A DNA stretch of 64,000 bases from Rana temporaria (Eukaryota > Chordata > Amphibia > Anura > Ranidae). The position numbers and the translations under genes are program-made. Position 1 is the first letter of the stretch. The number at the start of each line of letters is the position of its first letter. The DNA lies in assembly GCF_905171775.1 (NCBI RefSeq), contig NC_053497.1:103312157-103376156 (forward strand). Direction: 5' to 3'. Below are positions 36,440-47,905 of this stretch, piece by piece. The notes under the pieces are model-generated. The model was not told where the DNA came from. It searched no databases and saw nothing but the letters and a program-made list of their open reading frames with translations.

Positions 36440-37250
36440 GTATGAAATGGGCAGCTTGCACATCCAGAAAGACACCATCAATGCTGAAAGATCTATTCAG
36501 GTTTTAAGCCCTGTACACACGATCAGTTTGTCCGGTGAAAACAGACCGATGGGCTGTTTTTCATCTGACAAACCGATCGTGTGTGGGCCCCATCGGTTTG
36601 ATTTCCATCAGTGAAAAAAATAGAACATGTTTTACATGTTTCCTATGGATAAGAAACCGATAGAAAAATCCGATCGTCTGTATGGAACTTCATCGGTCAA
36701 AAATCCATGCATGCTCAGAATCAAGTCGACGCATTCTTGGAAGCATTGAACTTAATTTTTTTCGGCTCGTCATAGTGTTGTACGTCACTGCGTTTGGACA
36801 CCATCAGATTTTTGACTGCTGGTGTGTAGGCAAGACTGATGAAAGTCAGCTTCATCGGATATCCGACGGAAAAATCTATCGGATTAGATTCCTTCAGATA
36901 TCCGATCGTGTGTACGAGGCTTTAGAGCAGCATATGCTAAGACGAGAATGGGACAACCTTCCTCTCCCCAGACATTTACAGAGTGTTGTTAGAAGAAGAG
37001 GGGATGCTTCACCATGGTAAAACATAGCCCTGTCACAACTTTTTTTTTTAGAATTGGGGTTGTACTTTAACAGCTTTTTGCTGCCCTGTCACAACTGACA
37101 TATTGCTGATATCAGATATCAAAATTACCTTATTTTTTTAAACATTTGATATGTTTTCTATTGTAATAAAATATGGGTTGATGGGATTTGCAAATCATTG
37201 CATCTTGTTTTTATGTAGATTTTACACAGCTTCCCAACATTTTTGAATTT
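36440..37250 (+). pseudogene. Tc1-like element 3' end, split by a family A MITE
   Basis: Upstream of the MITE, ACACCATCAATGCTGAAAG encodes the TINAER-type motif of a Tc1 transposase. Downstream, 36925-37018 reads LEQHMLRREWDNLPLPRHL then QSVVRRRGDASPW and a stop, the usual C-terminus of this family. The 3' untranslated part and the terminus (ATTTGGGGGTGTA at 37240-37250) follow. The 112-codon open frame at 36682-37020 is a chimera of MITE and transposase, not a gene. Confidence 0.75.
36507..36921. mobile_element. family A palindromic MITE
   Basis: The ends AGCCCTGTACACACGATC and GATCGTGTGTACGAGGCT are inverted repeats. TTA flanks both sides (36504-36506 and 36922-36924), and removing the element with one TTA restores the Tc1 reading frame GTTTTAGAGCAG. 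It therefore inserted into the Tc1 copy. Confidence 0.88.
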
Positions 37251-39284
37251 GGGGGTGTACATACCTGAGCCCAGTCTTGAGCCAGTGATGTGCCTGAGAG
37301 CAGTGACTCTCTCCGCTCTCTCTCCTCACTGAACAATAACAGCCTGTGAGCAGAGAGTGGGTCCAAGCCATGCTGTGTGTCAATGGACATGTAGAAGATG
37401 GCTTGGGATCGAGTCACGTTTTTTACCCAGGGATCAAGTACCAGCACTTCCTTTTGCAAGTAGCAGCCTGTTGCTAGTAGCTACCATGTGTGCTCCTTCA
37501 GTTGGCAGTTGGCTATCAGATCACATAACACTGGGGATGAGGATGTACTGGACAAAAACACTGGGTATAATTGTAAAATAAAGTAAGCCATCTATCATGT
37601 GCCATTCAGACTTCTCTCTCTGATCACACAGTCTCCTGTGTGCTACCCGCAGTGCCAAGTGATGTGGCAGGGAGGATATCCTCCATCCCCCCCGATCACA
37701 AGATGACATTGGAGAAAGTTTTGGAAGGTCTGTGATGTGTGTCAGCCTATCGGAGGGCATCGCTGCGGATGTAATGTACGAGACAGACACACAGCTCTCT
37801 TAACCCATCTTTCAGGATGGTGCAGCACAGGGACCAGCCTCTGATTGGATCACCTGTCCCAGCTCAGAGAGGAGTCTTCATAGAGGGGGAGAGCCTGTGT
37901 CAGTTCAGGCAGGGCAAGACTCGGTGGCTGGAGAAGTCTGGGGATGAACAGGGGTGGGCTCAGGGCTAGTGCAAGGATCCTAGTACACACAGGCGAAAGT
38001 GTTCCCCACTACCTCTCCTATCCTGGCCTGCCTAAGCAGCTCTATACTGGAGCCAGCCCTGCCCAACAATCAACTGAAGGTGTGTGAATGGCATGCTGCT
38101 GCTGCTGCAAGGCAGTGGCTTAGCGTTGTCAGCCTGCCAGTGGGGCTGATCGTGAGAACATTTTACAACAGGCTGATTGTACACATGTCGTTCATTAGAT
38201 CGACTTGTGTACAACCAGCCTGCCCATACATAGATGGAAATTCGGCCGGTCCCTGCTGAACTGGCTGAATTTCAATCCATGTATGGCCGAAACTTTGCAA
38301 CAAATTTACCAAAAAAAATTTGCTTAACAAAATTGTATTAACTGTAAATAAGTGAAATAATCCTTGGACCGTATCAAAAAATTGTAAGCTGCACACATAA
38401 CACCCAGATATATAGTACATTTGGAACTAATCACACTCTCCACCATCAAGAGCACCAAAAACTTGTACTAGATGGCCCTCAGAATCCAGGAGGTCAAGCC
38501 ACACTTTTGTATGGAATTATCTCCATAGAGGACTAGTGAAAGCACCAGTCACAATGCTGTGCATAGTACGGTACTGCAGTTCTTGCCCAATGTACATATA
38601 AAAAAAGTCTCCCAATGATGCAGGTGACTCAAGAAGTTTATTAAAATGCACAAAGTAAATACCATAACACAGAATAATACATAATGCTAAACATACGGAA
38701 AACAGATCTAAAGTTTACGTACACTTTTAATATGAAGTTAAATGTGAAATGAGCATTTCTAATTTAGCATCTTGTATTGGAGTCAAAGAAGTGGAAGTGG
38801 GATATTTTATCAGAACATCTGATTCTTTGTTCCTCAAGGTGAGTTGTTCTGCTGCGTCCAGATGGAAGCCGTCACCATGGCCCAGTCCACCAATTAATTG
38901 AAAGATGCACACAGGGCACCCTGGATGTATCAAAGGCAAATAATCCATTAAATGCATCTCTGAAGGTTTTACATGGCTTGTACAAAAATACAGCTGTTTG
39001 CATAAAAGAAAGGGAGTAATTAACTCTTATAATGGACCAAAATCTTTGTGATTGTCTCATTGTACTGGCACGTTTTTTCTGTATTTAGCACACTCTACTG
39101 TGCTTCATATCTCTAAAAACAAGTTCTGCTCATATTCATCATGGGGTTAAATATTCTATAAATCATTTTGGGAGCATAGCAAGGCTTGGGAAAGGCAGAA
39201 GGGGCTGTTAAAGGAACCTCTATCTGACAGTTCTTAAGTTCACATACACTCTGATTTAGAAAGCACTCCCTAGGAGCACTCTAA
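37251..39284. other. mostly unassigned, one MITE fragment
   Basis: The part 38160-38300 shares the CCCATACATAGATGGAAATTCGG-type text (shown here in part) with 28195-28290. The remainder shows no domain, exon or clear terminal repeat. Confidence 0.45.
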
Positions 39285-39601
39285 CTTTTTGATCGCCCCT
39301 GATGTTAACCTCTTGCCTGCCAGAGTAATTAGTACAGTGACCGTGCATTTTTTTTTTAGCACTGATCACTGTATTGTGGTCACTGGTCCCCAAAAAGTAT
39401 CCATGTCCGATGTGTCCACCGCAATGTCGCAGTCCTGCTTAAAATCGCTGATCGCCGCCATTACTAGTAAAATAGAAATTCCATGAATCTATCCCATAGT
39501 TTGTAGACAATGTAACTTTTGCGTAAACCAATCAATATACACTTATTGTTGTGTTTTTTTTTTTTTTGTTTGTTTTTTTTACCAAAAACATGTAGCAGAA
39601 T

Positions 39602-40260
39602 CATTGCAGAGCCCATCCCCATTGAAAACGTCAAACTTATGACGAAACGTGTCTGGGACGGCGTGCAGTGACGTCACCGCGTTCAACGCAAGGAGGAAGG
39701 GCTCCTATTGTGCCGGCCGGCATTTGTTTGTACATGCTTACATTTCATGGATGTCTGTGAGTAGATTTTTATCTTTATTAAACCTGATTTTTAAAAGTTA
39801 TCACACTATGGTCCGGGTTTCTTTTATTACGGTATGACCCACGGATTGGTCGTCTGACACGCATCTGAGTCTCCATACTCTGAGGATAATCCCACTGTGG
39901 TTCCGTTCACCCTGGTTTCATCTTGCTGTTGGATCATTATACACTGCTGTTGTTTATCTGCAATCTGGTAAGCTGCTCTCCATGTGGTGGTGGTTTCCAC
40001 AGATGTCAAGTGCACCTGGGTGTTGTTCGTCCTGATCTCCAATATCTGAGGCGTCAGTCCATTATTCAACCTTTATTTGGACTTTTGTTCATTTTTGTTA
40101 TATTTATACCTGCTTTGTTTGCTGAGTATATACCGGTATATTAGTTGGCGCAGTTTTTCTTTTTTCATTTATGTTTGTGTTTGTATCACGTGATTGCAGC
40201 CTTCTGGTTTTTACACCTGACTATTAATTTTTCTGGTTAGCGCAGTTTTTTCTTTATCCC
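39602..40260 (+). mobile_element. 659-bp retroelement-like insertion with degenerate hammerhead
   Basis: A 13-bp exact duplication CATGTAGCAGAAT flanks the insert (39589-39601 and 40261-40273), as left by target-primed retrotransposition. Close to its 5' end lies a hammerhead-like motif: GTC/GAC stem II (39630-39632, 39641-39643), GAAAC (39644-39648), a GTC cleavage-type triplet (39651-39653) and a TCCC/GGGA stem I (39616-39619, 39655-39658). The CTGATGA strand is not intact. The phrase GCGCAGTTTTTTCTTT occurs twice toward the 3' end. There is no long open frame. Confidence 0.7.
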
Positions 40261-40372
40261 CATGTAGCAGAATACTTATTGACATATTTTTTTTTTACAT
40301 TGAATATGTTTTATAGCAGAAAGTAAAAAATGTATATATTTTTTTTCTAAATTGCCGATCTTTTTTTGTTTA

Positions 40373-40857
40373 GGCCCCTTTCACACTGGGGCATTATTGA
40401 AGCGTTATTCGAGCAAAGCCTTATCTGTAATCCCAATGTGCTGGTAAAGCCCAGCTAAGACCCTAATGTTTTAGGGCGTTTTTGCAGTGCCTCAGTGTGA
40501 AAGGGTAAGGCAATTTTTTTTAGCGCTTTCAATTCATTTCATTGGATAGGGGCGTTTTTGGAGCGTTTTTTTCAGCGCCCAAAATCTGCTCCAAAGATGC
40601 TGCTTGCAGGACTTTTCTCAATGCCCCGCCAGTGCAACGCCTCAGTGTGAAAGAGTAAGGCATTTTACAGCGCTTTCAATTCATTTCAATTAAGAGGGGC
40701 GTTTTTTGAGCGTTTTTTTCAGCGCCCAAAAGCTGCTCCAAAGATGCTGCTTGCAAGACTCAGTGTGAAAGGCTCCATTGAGATGCATGATGAGTGTTTT
40801 AATAGCGCTAGTTTTAACACTAAAACGCTGTAAAAACGCTTCAGTGTGAAAGGGGTC
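40373..40857. mobile_element. family B MITE (Harbinger-like)
   Basis: The ends GGCCCCTTTCACACTG and CAGTGTGAAAGGGGTC are flanked by TTA (40370-40372 and 40858-40860). An internal block with CTCAGTGTGAAAG, GCGCTTTCAATTCATTTC and TTTCAGCGCCC is tandemly duplicated once (about 40490-40625 and 40640-40765). Confidence 0.88.
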
Positions 40858-40860
40858 TTA

Positions 40861-42112
40861 TAGCCAAACCACCGTAGACCAATAACCAGCCTGAACACCT
40901 TCTCCAAAATAATGGAGAAAGCAGTAGTACAGCAGCTACAACTCCATTTAGACACCCACAAACGCCTCGACCCACTACAATTAGGCTTCCGCCCAGGCCA
41001 TGGCACAGAAACGGCACTGCTCAAAATATGGGATGACGCCCTCGAAGCAGCAGATGCCGGAGAATCTTGCCTACTAGCGCTACTGGATCTAAGTGCAGCA
41101 TTCGACACAGTAGATCACAAAACTCTACTCATTCGTCTCAAAGAAGTAGCTGGAGTTACAGACACAGATCTACCCTGGTTCGCTTCCTTCCTAGGAAATC
41201 GGTCCCAAACCGTGAAACTAGGAGTCTTCACCTCGGAAACACGCACCGTTTCTTGCGGAGTCCCTCAAGGACCGCCTCTGTCACCCGTGCTCTTCAACAT
41301 CTACCTCCGCCCACTCAAAATCATCAGTGAGCAAGATTTATGCTACCACTCCTATGCGGATGACGCTCAACTTTACTTCAGGATCACCAAAAAAAACGAC
41401 CGATATCACGGATTAGAAAAATGCCTGGCATTGATTGACGACTGGATGACTGAGAGCTCCCTCAAACTCAACGGATCAAAAACAGAACTACTTCTCCACG
41501 CAAACCGAAAGTCAAAAGCTAGGACATCATGGACACCTACCCACCATCCTTGGGCAGATCATCACCCCGAGTACCAAGGTCAAAAGCCTTTGGGTAACCT
41601 TTGACGCTGAGATGTCGATGGATGCACAAATAGGATCAGTAGTCGGTGGATCCCACTACCTTCTCCGCCTATTGCGCAGACTCATTCCCTTCATCCAAGA
41701 AGAGGACACCCCATCACCACATCCTTGAGGGCCCTTCATTGGCTAACCGTAAAGGATCAGATCACATTCAAGACCCTCTGCCTCACCCACAAATGCACAC
41801 AAGGAAAGGCACCTCAATACTTATGCGAGAAAATAAAACGCTACACCACCCATCGCACTCTCCGATCATCTAACCAAAACCTCCTCGACATCCCCAAATA
41901 CAACTTCAAATCAAAGGGAGAACGAAGATTTGCAGTCCAAGGACCATGGCTATGGAACGCTCTACCAACGGACATCCGCATGGAAGAAAACCATCGGGCC
42001 TTGAGGAAAAAACTCCAGACCCACCTCTTCTGAAGGTTTAGGACGACGCCGGATGGGAAGCGCCTTGAGGCGATTCAGTTCGTATGTGTAGTGCTTTACA
42101 AGTTTTTCACTC
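40861..42112 (+). pseudogene. L2/CR1-type LINE, 3' part with reverse transcriptase
   Basis: A 230-codon frame from about 40912 holds reverse transcriptase motifs: LGFRPGHGTETAL, LALLDLSAAFDTVDH, SCGVPQGPPLSPVLFNIYL and the catalytic YADD (in CYHSYADDAQLYF). Frameshifts occur near 41520 and 41725, after which ALHWLTVKDQITFKTLCLTH and WNALPTDIRM continue the C-terminal part, ending near 42033. The tail GCGCCTTGAGGCGATTCAG and (TCAC)n at 42104-42118 is typical of L2-like elements. The 5' end, including any endonuclease, is missing. It is inactive. Confidence 0.9.
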
Positions 42113-42248
42113 ACTCACTCTATAGCGCAAAAAATAAAAACCGCAGAGGTGATCAAATACCACCAAAAGAAAACTGCATTTGTGGGAAAAAAAGGACATC
42201 AATTTTAATTTGGGTACAGTGTCGTGCAACTGCACAATTGTCAGTTAA

Positions 42249-42726
42249 AGTGATTGTAAAGGTTAGTAAAAAAACAAGCATATTATACTTACCTGCTCTG
42301 TGCAAGGGTTTTGCACAGAGCAGCCACAGTCCTCCTCTTATGAGGTGCCCTGGAAGAGCCCCTGGCTCCTCCTCTTCATCGGGTGCCCCCACAGAGAGAT
42401 GCTTTCTATGGGGGCACCCGTGCGGACGCGCACATGAGTCCTGCTGCTGCATCTATTGACACAGACAGCAGGACTAGGCCCTGCCCCCCGCTCATGTGTC
42501 ACTGAATTTGATTGACAGCTCAAGGAGCCAATGGCGCCTGCTGCTATCAATTTACCCAATGAGGAGGGAGAAAGCGGCTGGAATCGCTGGGCTTGTGCAC
42601 ATCGCTGGAACGGGCGGGCTCAGGTAAGAAGAAGGGGGGTTCTGGGGGCAGCTGCAGCACAGAAGGTTTTCCACCTTAATGCATATAATTCATTAAGGTG
42701 AAAAACCCTGAGTCTTTACAACCCCT
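42249..42726 (+). mobile_element. complete family E MITE at a TTAA site
   Basis: TTAA flanks both sides (42245-42248 and 42727-42730). The ends AGTGATTGTAAAG and CTTTACAACCCCT are inverted repeats with two mismatches. It has internal hairpins such as CTCTGTGCAAGGG/TTGCACAGAG and GGGGGCACCCG. It is nested in the family C element. Confidence 0.82.
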
Positions 42727-42805
42727 TTAAAGTAATGCTATGCTGTATCGCAAAAAATGGCCTGGTCATTAAGGAGGATAAACCTTCCGGAGCTGAAGTG
42801 GTTAA

Positions 42806-43463
42806 GCTATATTAACGTCACTACTAGGATTTCTCACTTCCCTTGTATACTCAAAGTGAGCCACTCTCCTTCCAAACTCTGTTGAGCAGCCGGTTCCTGC
42901 ATGGCACAGAGCTGCTGTGTTTTTCTGACACGTCTGATGCTTGATTGTACCTAACGGGGATTTCAGACGCTCGCAATAATTTAAAGAATGCTGGAGAAAA
43001 GAACATTTTTGCAGGGGTTGTATAAATAACGTAGCTGGGATTTGTCTAGAGTAAAATACACGCAGCGAGGAGAAAAATGGTACTGACTCTCTGTGAACAC
43101 ATCCTGGCGGTGTCTCACTTCCGACCCATCCATATTCAACAGCTTAAGGCTCAGAGAAACATCACCGCAGACAGATGTTGGACTTGTCGCAGAATTAGAA
43201 ATATCTGTTTTCATTAAGTATAAATTAACTTAATCACCAGGTATGAGATAAGAAGTACAGACTGCTTTCCCTGCAGCACTCGTGAAGATTAAACTTTTGC
43301 TGAAACTGCTCCTGGAATCTGAGTGACATTCTCTTGCGCTAGTTTTACTGTAACATTGGACCACATACACTGTTGCATTCTTTAATCAGAGGTAAATGTC
43401 ATGTTTTTATTTCTCAAACGTTTGCCACAAATGGGTTTATACCTCCAATTTATACTATAATTA
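42806..43463. other. unassigned intronic sequence
   Basis: No exon or repeat end is recognised. Confidence 0.5.
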
Positions 43464-43489
43464 TAACCCCAATTCCAAAAAACCTGGGA

Positions 43490-43682
43490 GGCTGGGGTTT
43501 TATTTACTAAAACTGGATAGTGCAAAATGTGGTGCAGCTGTGCATAGTATCTAATCAGTTTCTAACTTCAGCTTGTTAAATTAAGCTTTGACAAAAAATA
43601 AATAAAAAAATATTTGAAACTGGTTTCTGTGCAGAGCTGCATCACATTTTGCACTCTCCAGTTTTAGTAAATTAACTCCGCT
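43490..43682. repeat. palindromic MITE with TTTACTAAAACTGGA ends
   Basis: TTTACTAAAACTGG at 43503 pairs with CCAGTTTTAGTAAA at 43658-43671, and AAATGTGGTGCAGCT with AGCTGCATCACATTT. It lies within the Tc1-like element and has no coding content. Confidence 0.7.
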
Positions 43683-43840
43683 GTGTAAAATCTACATAAA
43701 GATAGAATGCAACGATTAGCAAATCTGATAAAAATCATATTTTATTCACAATAGAAAACATGTTTAAACTGTTATATTATATTATGTTCAAATGTTTGTT
43801 TATGTTCAAATATTTAAACTGAGAAAATGTACCATTTTAA

Positions 43841-44222
43841 AGAGGAAGCTGATGGGTTTTACTTCCTCCTTTTCCCCCCGCAAAGTCAAAGCATAATGGG
43901 CTTGTATGCATAGCATACAAGCCCATTATGTTGCACTTACCTGCAAATGAAGCCCACTGGTGGCTGCATCCATCTTCTCACCCCTTTTCCTTTCGGTACT
44001 GTGGACTCCGGCTCTGTAATTGGCCTGCGCGCGGGAGCCGATAGTCACAGCATAGGCCCTATAGAATTGGCACGCTCACGCCCCTTCTTTAGTGCGCATA
44101 CGCCGATGACCTTGGCGCAGTTTTATATGTGCAGGTTTAGGAGATATTTCCAGTATCTACATGTAAGTCTTATTTTAGGCTTACCTGTAGATAAAAGTGG
44201 TGTGTAAGGGTGTACAACCACT
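43841..44222. mobile_element. TTAA-type MITE nested in Tc1-like element
   Basis: TTAA flanks it (43837-43840 and 44223-44226). It has a strong internal hairpin CATAATGGGCTTGTATGC / GCATACAAGCCCATTATG (43891-43931) and related ends AGAGGAAGC and TGTACAACCACT. Confidence 0.7.
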
Positions 44223-45619
44223 TTAAGAAAAAAAAAATGGTAATTTTAAAATTGATGGCAGCAACAAGTCTCAAAAAAGTTGGGACAGGGCCATGTTTAC
44301 CACGGTGCAAAAGCCCCTTTTTTTTAACACTCGGTAAATGTGTAGGAACTGAGGATACCAGTTACTGGAGTTTTGGAAGAGAAATGTCCCATTTTTGCCT
44401 GATATATGATTAACTGCTCAACAGTTCTTTGTCATATTTTTTGTTTCAGATGTGCCAAACATTTTCAGTTTGTGAAAGGTCTGGACTGCAGGCAAACCAG
44501 TTAAGCACCCAGACTTTTCTACTAGAAGATCATGATGTTGTCATAGATGCAGTATACGGTTTGGCATTTTTCTGCTGAAATGTACAATGCCTTCCATTAA
44601 AAAGAAGTCATCTGGATGATGGGAGCATATGCATATGCTGCTCTAAGTTCTGAATATGTCTTTCAGCATTGATGGTGCCTTTCCGCATGTGCAAGCTGCT
44701 CATTCCATGTGCAATAATGCACCTCCATACCATCAGAGATGCAGGCTTTTTACCTTAGTGCTAATAACAAGTTGGAAGGTCCCTCTCCTCTTTAGCCCGG
44801 AGGACACGGTGCTCAGGGTTGCCAAAAAGAATGCTGAATTTCAATTTGTCTGACCACAGAACAGTTTTTCACTTTGCGGCAAACCATTTTAACTGAGCTT
44901 TGGGCCAGAGACGGCACTTCTGAATCATGTTCAGATATGGCTACTTCTTTGCATGATAGAGATTTGCAATGCATTTTTGGATAGCGTGTTCACAGTCAGT
45001 GATTTTTGGAAGTATTCCTGAGCCCAGGAAGTTATGTACATCACAGAATCAATGCCTGTTTTTATCGCAGTGTTGTCTGAGGGACTGAAGATCAAGGCCA
45101 TCCACTACTGCCTTTCAGCCTTGTCTCTTGCACACAGAGATTTCTCCAGATTCTCAGAATCTGTTGATGATATGTACTGTAGATGATGATTGAGGAACAT
45201 TATTCTGAAATTGTTCAACAATTTTTAGGAGCAGCTTTTCACAGATTGGCGAACCTTATCCCATGTTTAGTTCTGAGACACTCTGACTCTCTAAGATGCT
45301 CTTTTTATACCCAATAATGTTACTGACCCGTTGCCAATTAACCTAATTGGTTGCAAAATGTTCTTTCAGCTCTTACTTGCTAGTACCAATTATTTTACCA
45401 GCTTTTTGTTGCTCTGTCCCAACTTTTGTGAGACCTGTTTCTGCCATAAATTTTAAAATTACCTTTTTTTTTTTTTTTTTTTAAATGGTACATTTTCTCA
45501 GTTTAAAAATGTGATATGTTTTCAATTTTTTATTAAATAGTAAAATATGGGTATACGACATGTGCAAATTATACCATTCTATTTTTATGTAGATTTTACA
45601 GTGTCACAAATTTCACTCA

Positions 45620-46073
45620 GGCCTTGTACACACGACCGAACATGTCCGCTGAAACTGGTCTGCAGACCAGTTTCCGCGGACATGTCCGACCGTGTGTACG
45701 GCCTAGCGGAAAGGTTTCCGGCCTAGCGGACAAAAGTTTCTTAGCATGCTAAGAAACTTGTCCGCTGGAAACATGTCTGTCGGACATGTCCGATGGTTAG
45801 TACACCTAATCGGACATGTCCGCTGGTTATGACGTGTAACCAGCGTCCCGAAATCCCGCGCATGCGTCGAATTGATTCGACCCATGCGTGGAAGCATTGC
45901 ACTTCCGTGTTTGAGAACGTCGGTGTCTTCTACGTCACCGCGTTCTCTGTCCGCGGGGATTTTGGTCTGGTGGTGTGTACACACATCAGACCAAAAGCTC
46001 CCAGGAGACATGTCCGATGAAAACGGTCCGCGGACCGTTTTCATCGGACATGTCTCCTCGTGTGTACGGGGCC
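45620..46073. mobile_element. family A palindromic MITE
   Basis: The ends GGCCTTGTACACACGACCG and CGTGTGTACGGGGCC are inverted repeats, with inner inverted blocks CCGCTGAAACTGGTC/GACCAGTTTCCGCGG and GAAAACGGTCCGCGGACCG. Flanks are TCA and TTA. The frame of 164 codons on the minus strand here is a product of its CG-rich text. Confidence 0.85.
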
Positions 46074-46972
46074 TTAGACACCAAGGAATCTTCCACAGAG
46101 ATGTACAGCAGGCGTATAGTACGATCATTTGTTTTATCAAGAATTGACCCTTAGTATGTACGCAAGTATATTTTGGAGGATTGTTTGATGTTTTCAAGTG
46201 CTGTCAAGCTCATTAAATATGTTGCATTATATTCTAAAACTTATCGCAAATATCTTGCAGCAGAGATTTGTTCACACGACCAATATTTAAAATGTATTTC
46301 TACTCTGGCAATCAGATTTGAAAAAACTTTATATGTTTGTTGTATTCCCATTCACACAGCATAAAAAATAAAAAATATATTTCTTACCTTTTTTAATTGT
46401 TCCTTAGGAAGAAGTGTCATGACTGACTGCAAGAATTTCTTAAGAAATTCACTGTGATCTGTCCCAATAGATCTTCAGGAGACTGGCTGAATCCAGTTCT
46501 TATTAACAAACGAGACACATTGGATGTTTGTGCAAACTTCTGGTCCATGGTTTACCAGAGCTTCTTATGGGATTTTCTGAATACCTTTACCTAAAAGCGT
46601 GTATGCCATTTACTAAACACTGGCCCATTATCTTCGTATTTTAAGACATTCTCCCAAGATGTGTAGATGAGTCTCCTGGGTTTGGCATCCTCTACTAAAA
46701 CATTGACTCAAGAAAGTTGAGCCAAACGTGCCAAGCATTGCAGGACTATGTACCAACGCTGGCCTCAACCGTAGACAAACATAATGCAAAACTTGTAGTG
46801 CAGAAATCCCCGCCAGGTTCAATATACGACACTTAATAATATCAGCATTGCAAAAGCGATACAAACGAGATGCATAAGTCAGTGAAACAAAGAAAGCTGC
46901 TCTAGGTGAGTGAGTCTCCAGTTAATCCAGTTAGTCCCCACACACTAGTCAGGTGCTAGCCCAGTTTGCATG
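46074..46972. other. intronic sequence containing a LINE-like scrap
   Basis: Outside 46628-46864 nothing is recognised. Confidence 0.4.
46628..46864 (-). pseudogene. possible R2/NeSL-type LINE C-terminal fragment
   Basis: The 78-codon minus-strand frame contains ALQVLHYVCLRLRPAL followed by SRGCQTQETHLHILGEC. The pattern C-x3-C (here C...RGCQTQ), E-T-x-x-H-I-L-x-x-C is the zinc-knuckle seen after the reverse transcriptase in R2, NeSL and related elements. Neither the reverse transcriptase nor the endonuclease is readable nearby. Confidence 0.4.
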
Positions 46973-47274
46973 CTGTGCATTTTATTTGTCATGAAGCAGT
47001 GATTCCAAGCGGCTGCACTTCCAAAAATGCTCTTTATTGAAGCTTCAGATGACAGGTGGTTAACAGATGGGGCAGGGGTCAAGGGAGTAGACGCGTTTCA
47101 CGCAAATGTTGGCATTTAGCCATTACCTGATGACTAAATGCTAACATTTGCGTGAAACGTGTCTGCCACCTTATCACCTGCCTCATCTGTTACCAGCTGT
47201 CATATGAAGCTTCAATAAAGAGGATTTTTGGAAGTGCAGCCGCCTGAAATCACTGCTTTATGACTAATAAAAAG
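46973..47274. mobile_element. 302-bp palindromic retro-insertion centred on hammerhead-like core
   Basis: The two halves are inverted copies: outer AAGCAGTGATT / AATCACTGCTT, middle GCACTTCCAAAAATG / ATTTTTGGAAGTGC, inner GACGCGTTTCACGCAAATG / CATTTGCGTGAAACGTGTC. The near-identical 11-mers CAGTTTGCATG (46962-46972) and CAGTTTGAATG (47275-47285) flank it as a likely target duplication. The 14-nt spacer (47120-47133) ends in CTGATGA, and GAAAC follows at 47154-47158 with GTGTC after it, the order of a hammerhead. Stem II is imperfect. Confidence 0.65.
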
Positions 47275-47661
47275 CAGTTTGAATGGAAAGCCCACTATGC
47301 CTGATCTAATTAGTTTTCAGAATCTTAATGAAGGAGTTGATCACTCTCCATTCTCCTTTTAAGGTGGATGCGGCCAGATCAGCAAATAGCTGATACTTAT
47401 AGCCTTGAAATAGTAGGGTGCCCTTCTCATGGGTTATCTGCAGGAAGATTTTTCATGGGGCAGTAGTGCAATTTAACAACAATGTTATAAAGGTGACCCT
47501 CTGGATTCCTCTTAGCTAGAGCTTGGTGAACCACCAGGATTCCTCTTACTTAGAGCACAGTGGTCCCTGTCAAACTCCAGCCTTTTAAAGGGGATCTCCT
47601 CTCAGAGCTCCTGAAACAGGGTGGTGACCATGGCATTCAGGTTGGTCACTGTTTCTGGAAA
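47275..47661. other. unassigned intronic sequence
   Basis: This is flanking DNA of two foldback insertions. No named repeat is seen. Confidence 0.45.
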
Positions 47662-47905
47662 GCATAAATGGAACATCTCAGTGTGATTTCCAGAAGTTGC
47701 CAACACCCCTGGTAAACAGGAAAATGTGGAGAGACCCCCTAAATGGGGCTTTAAAGGCAACAAAAGTATATAGTAGTCATAGTAGTCAAAAAGTAGGGTA
47801 TTTTAATATACAAAAAATGAAAATTATACATATATTACACAAAATTGTTTAAAAACAGTACATAAATGGGTGTCATTGAAAAGCAACGTCCATGAAGACA
47901 TACAC

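Larger units (their letters stand above)
39285..42805 (+). mobile_element. family C DNA transposon broken by four later insertions
   Basis: Pieces of one ranid repeat remain at 39285-39601, 40274-40372, 42113-42248 and 42731-42805. They read on in order: GATCGCCGCCATTACTAG, AACTTTTGCGTAAACCAATC, GATCTTTTTTTGTTTA, then TATAGCGCAAAAAATAAAAA, TTGTGGGAAAAAAAGGAC, and AAAAATGGCCTGGTCATTAA ending AAGTGGTTAAG. Insertions within it are the hammerhead retroelement (39602-40260), a family B MITE (40373-40857), a LINE (40861-42112) and a family E MITE (42249-42726). Confidence 0.75.
43464..45615 (-). pseudogene. Tc1-like element, minus-strand transposase, decayed
   Basis: The left end TAACCCCAATTCCAAAAAA lies next to TA. 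The minus strand at 44500-45300 reads as a decayed transposase: LYHAKK-PYLNMIQKC, WSDKLKFSILFGN (first Asp region, about 44850), KPASLMVWRCIIAHGM, GTINAERHIQNLEQHM and FQQKNAKPYTA, where the second catalytic Asp is Lys. Both ends hold long related repeats (TTTTATGTAGATTTTACA). Two insertions lie inside, at 43490-43682 and 43841-44222. Confidence 0.85.

Noticed and set aside
36682..37020. 112-codon open frame
   Set aside because: It is a chimera: the first part is a family A MITE, the end is a Tc1 transposase C-terminus.
45703..46197. 164-codon minus-strand frame
   Set aside because: It lies inside a palindromic MITE, and similar frames occur in other family A copies.
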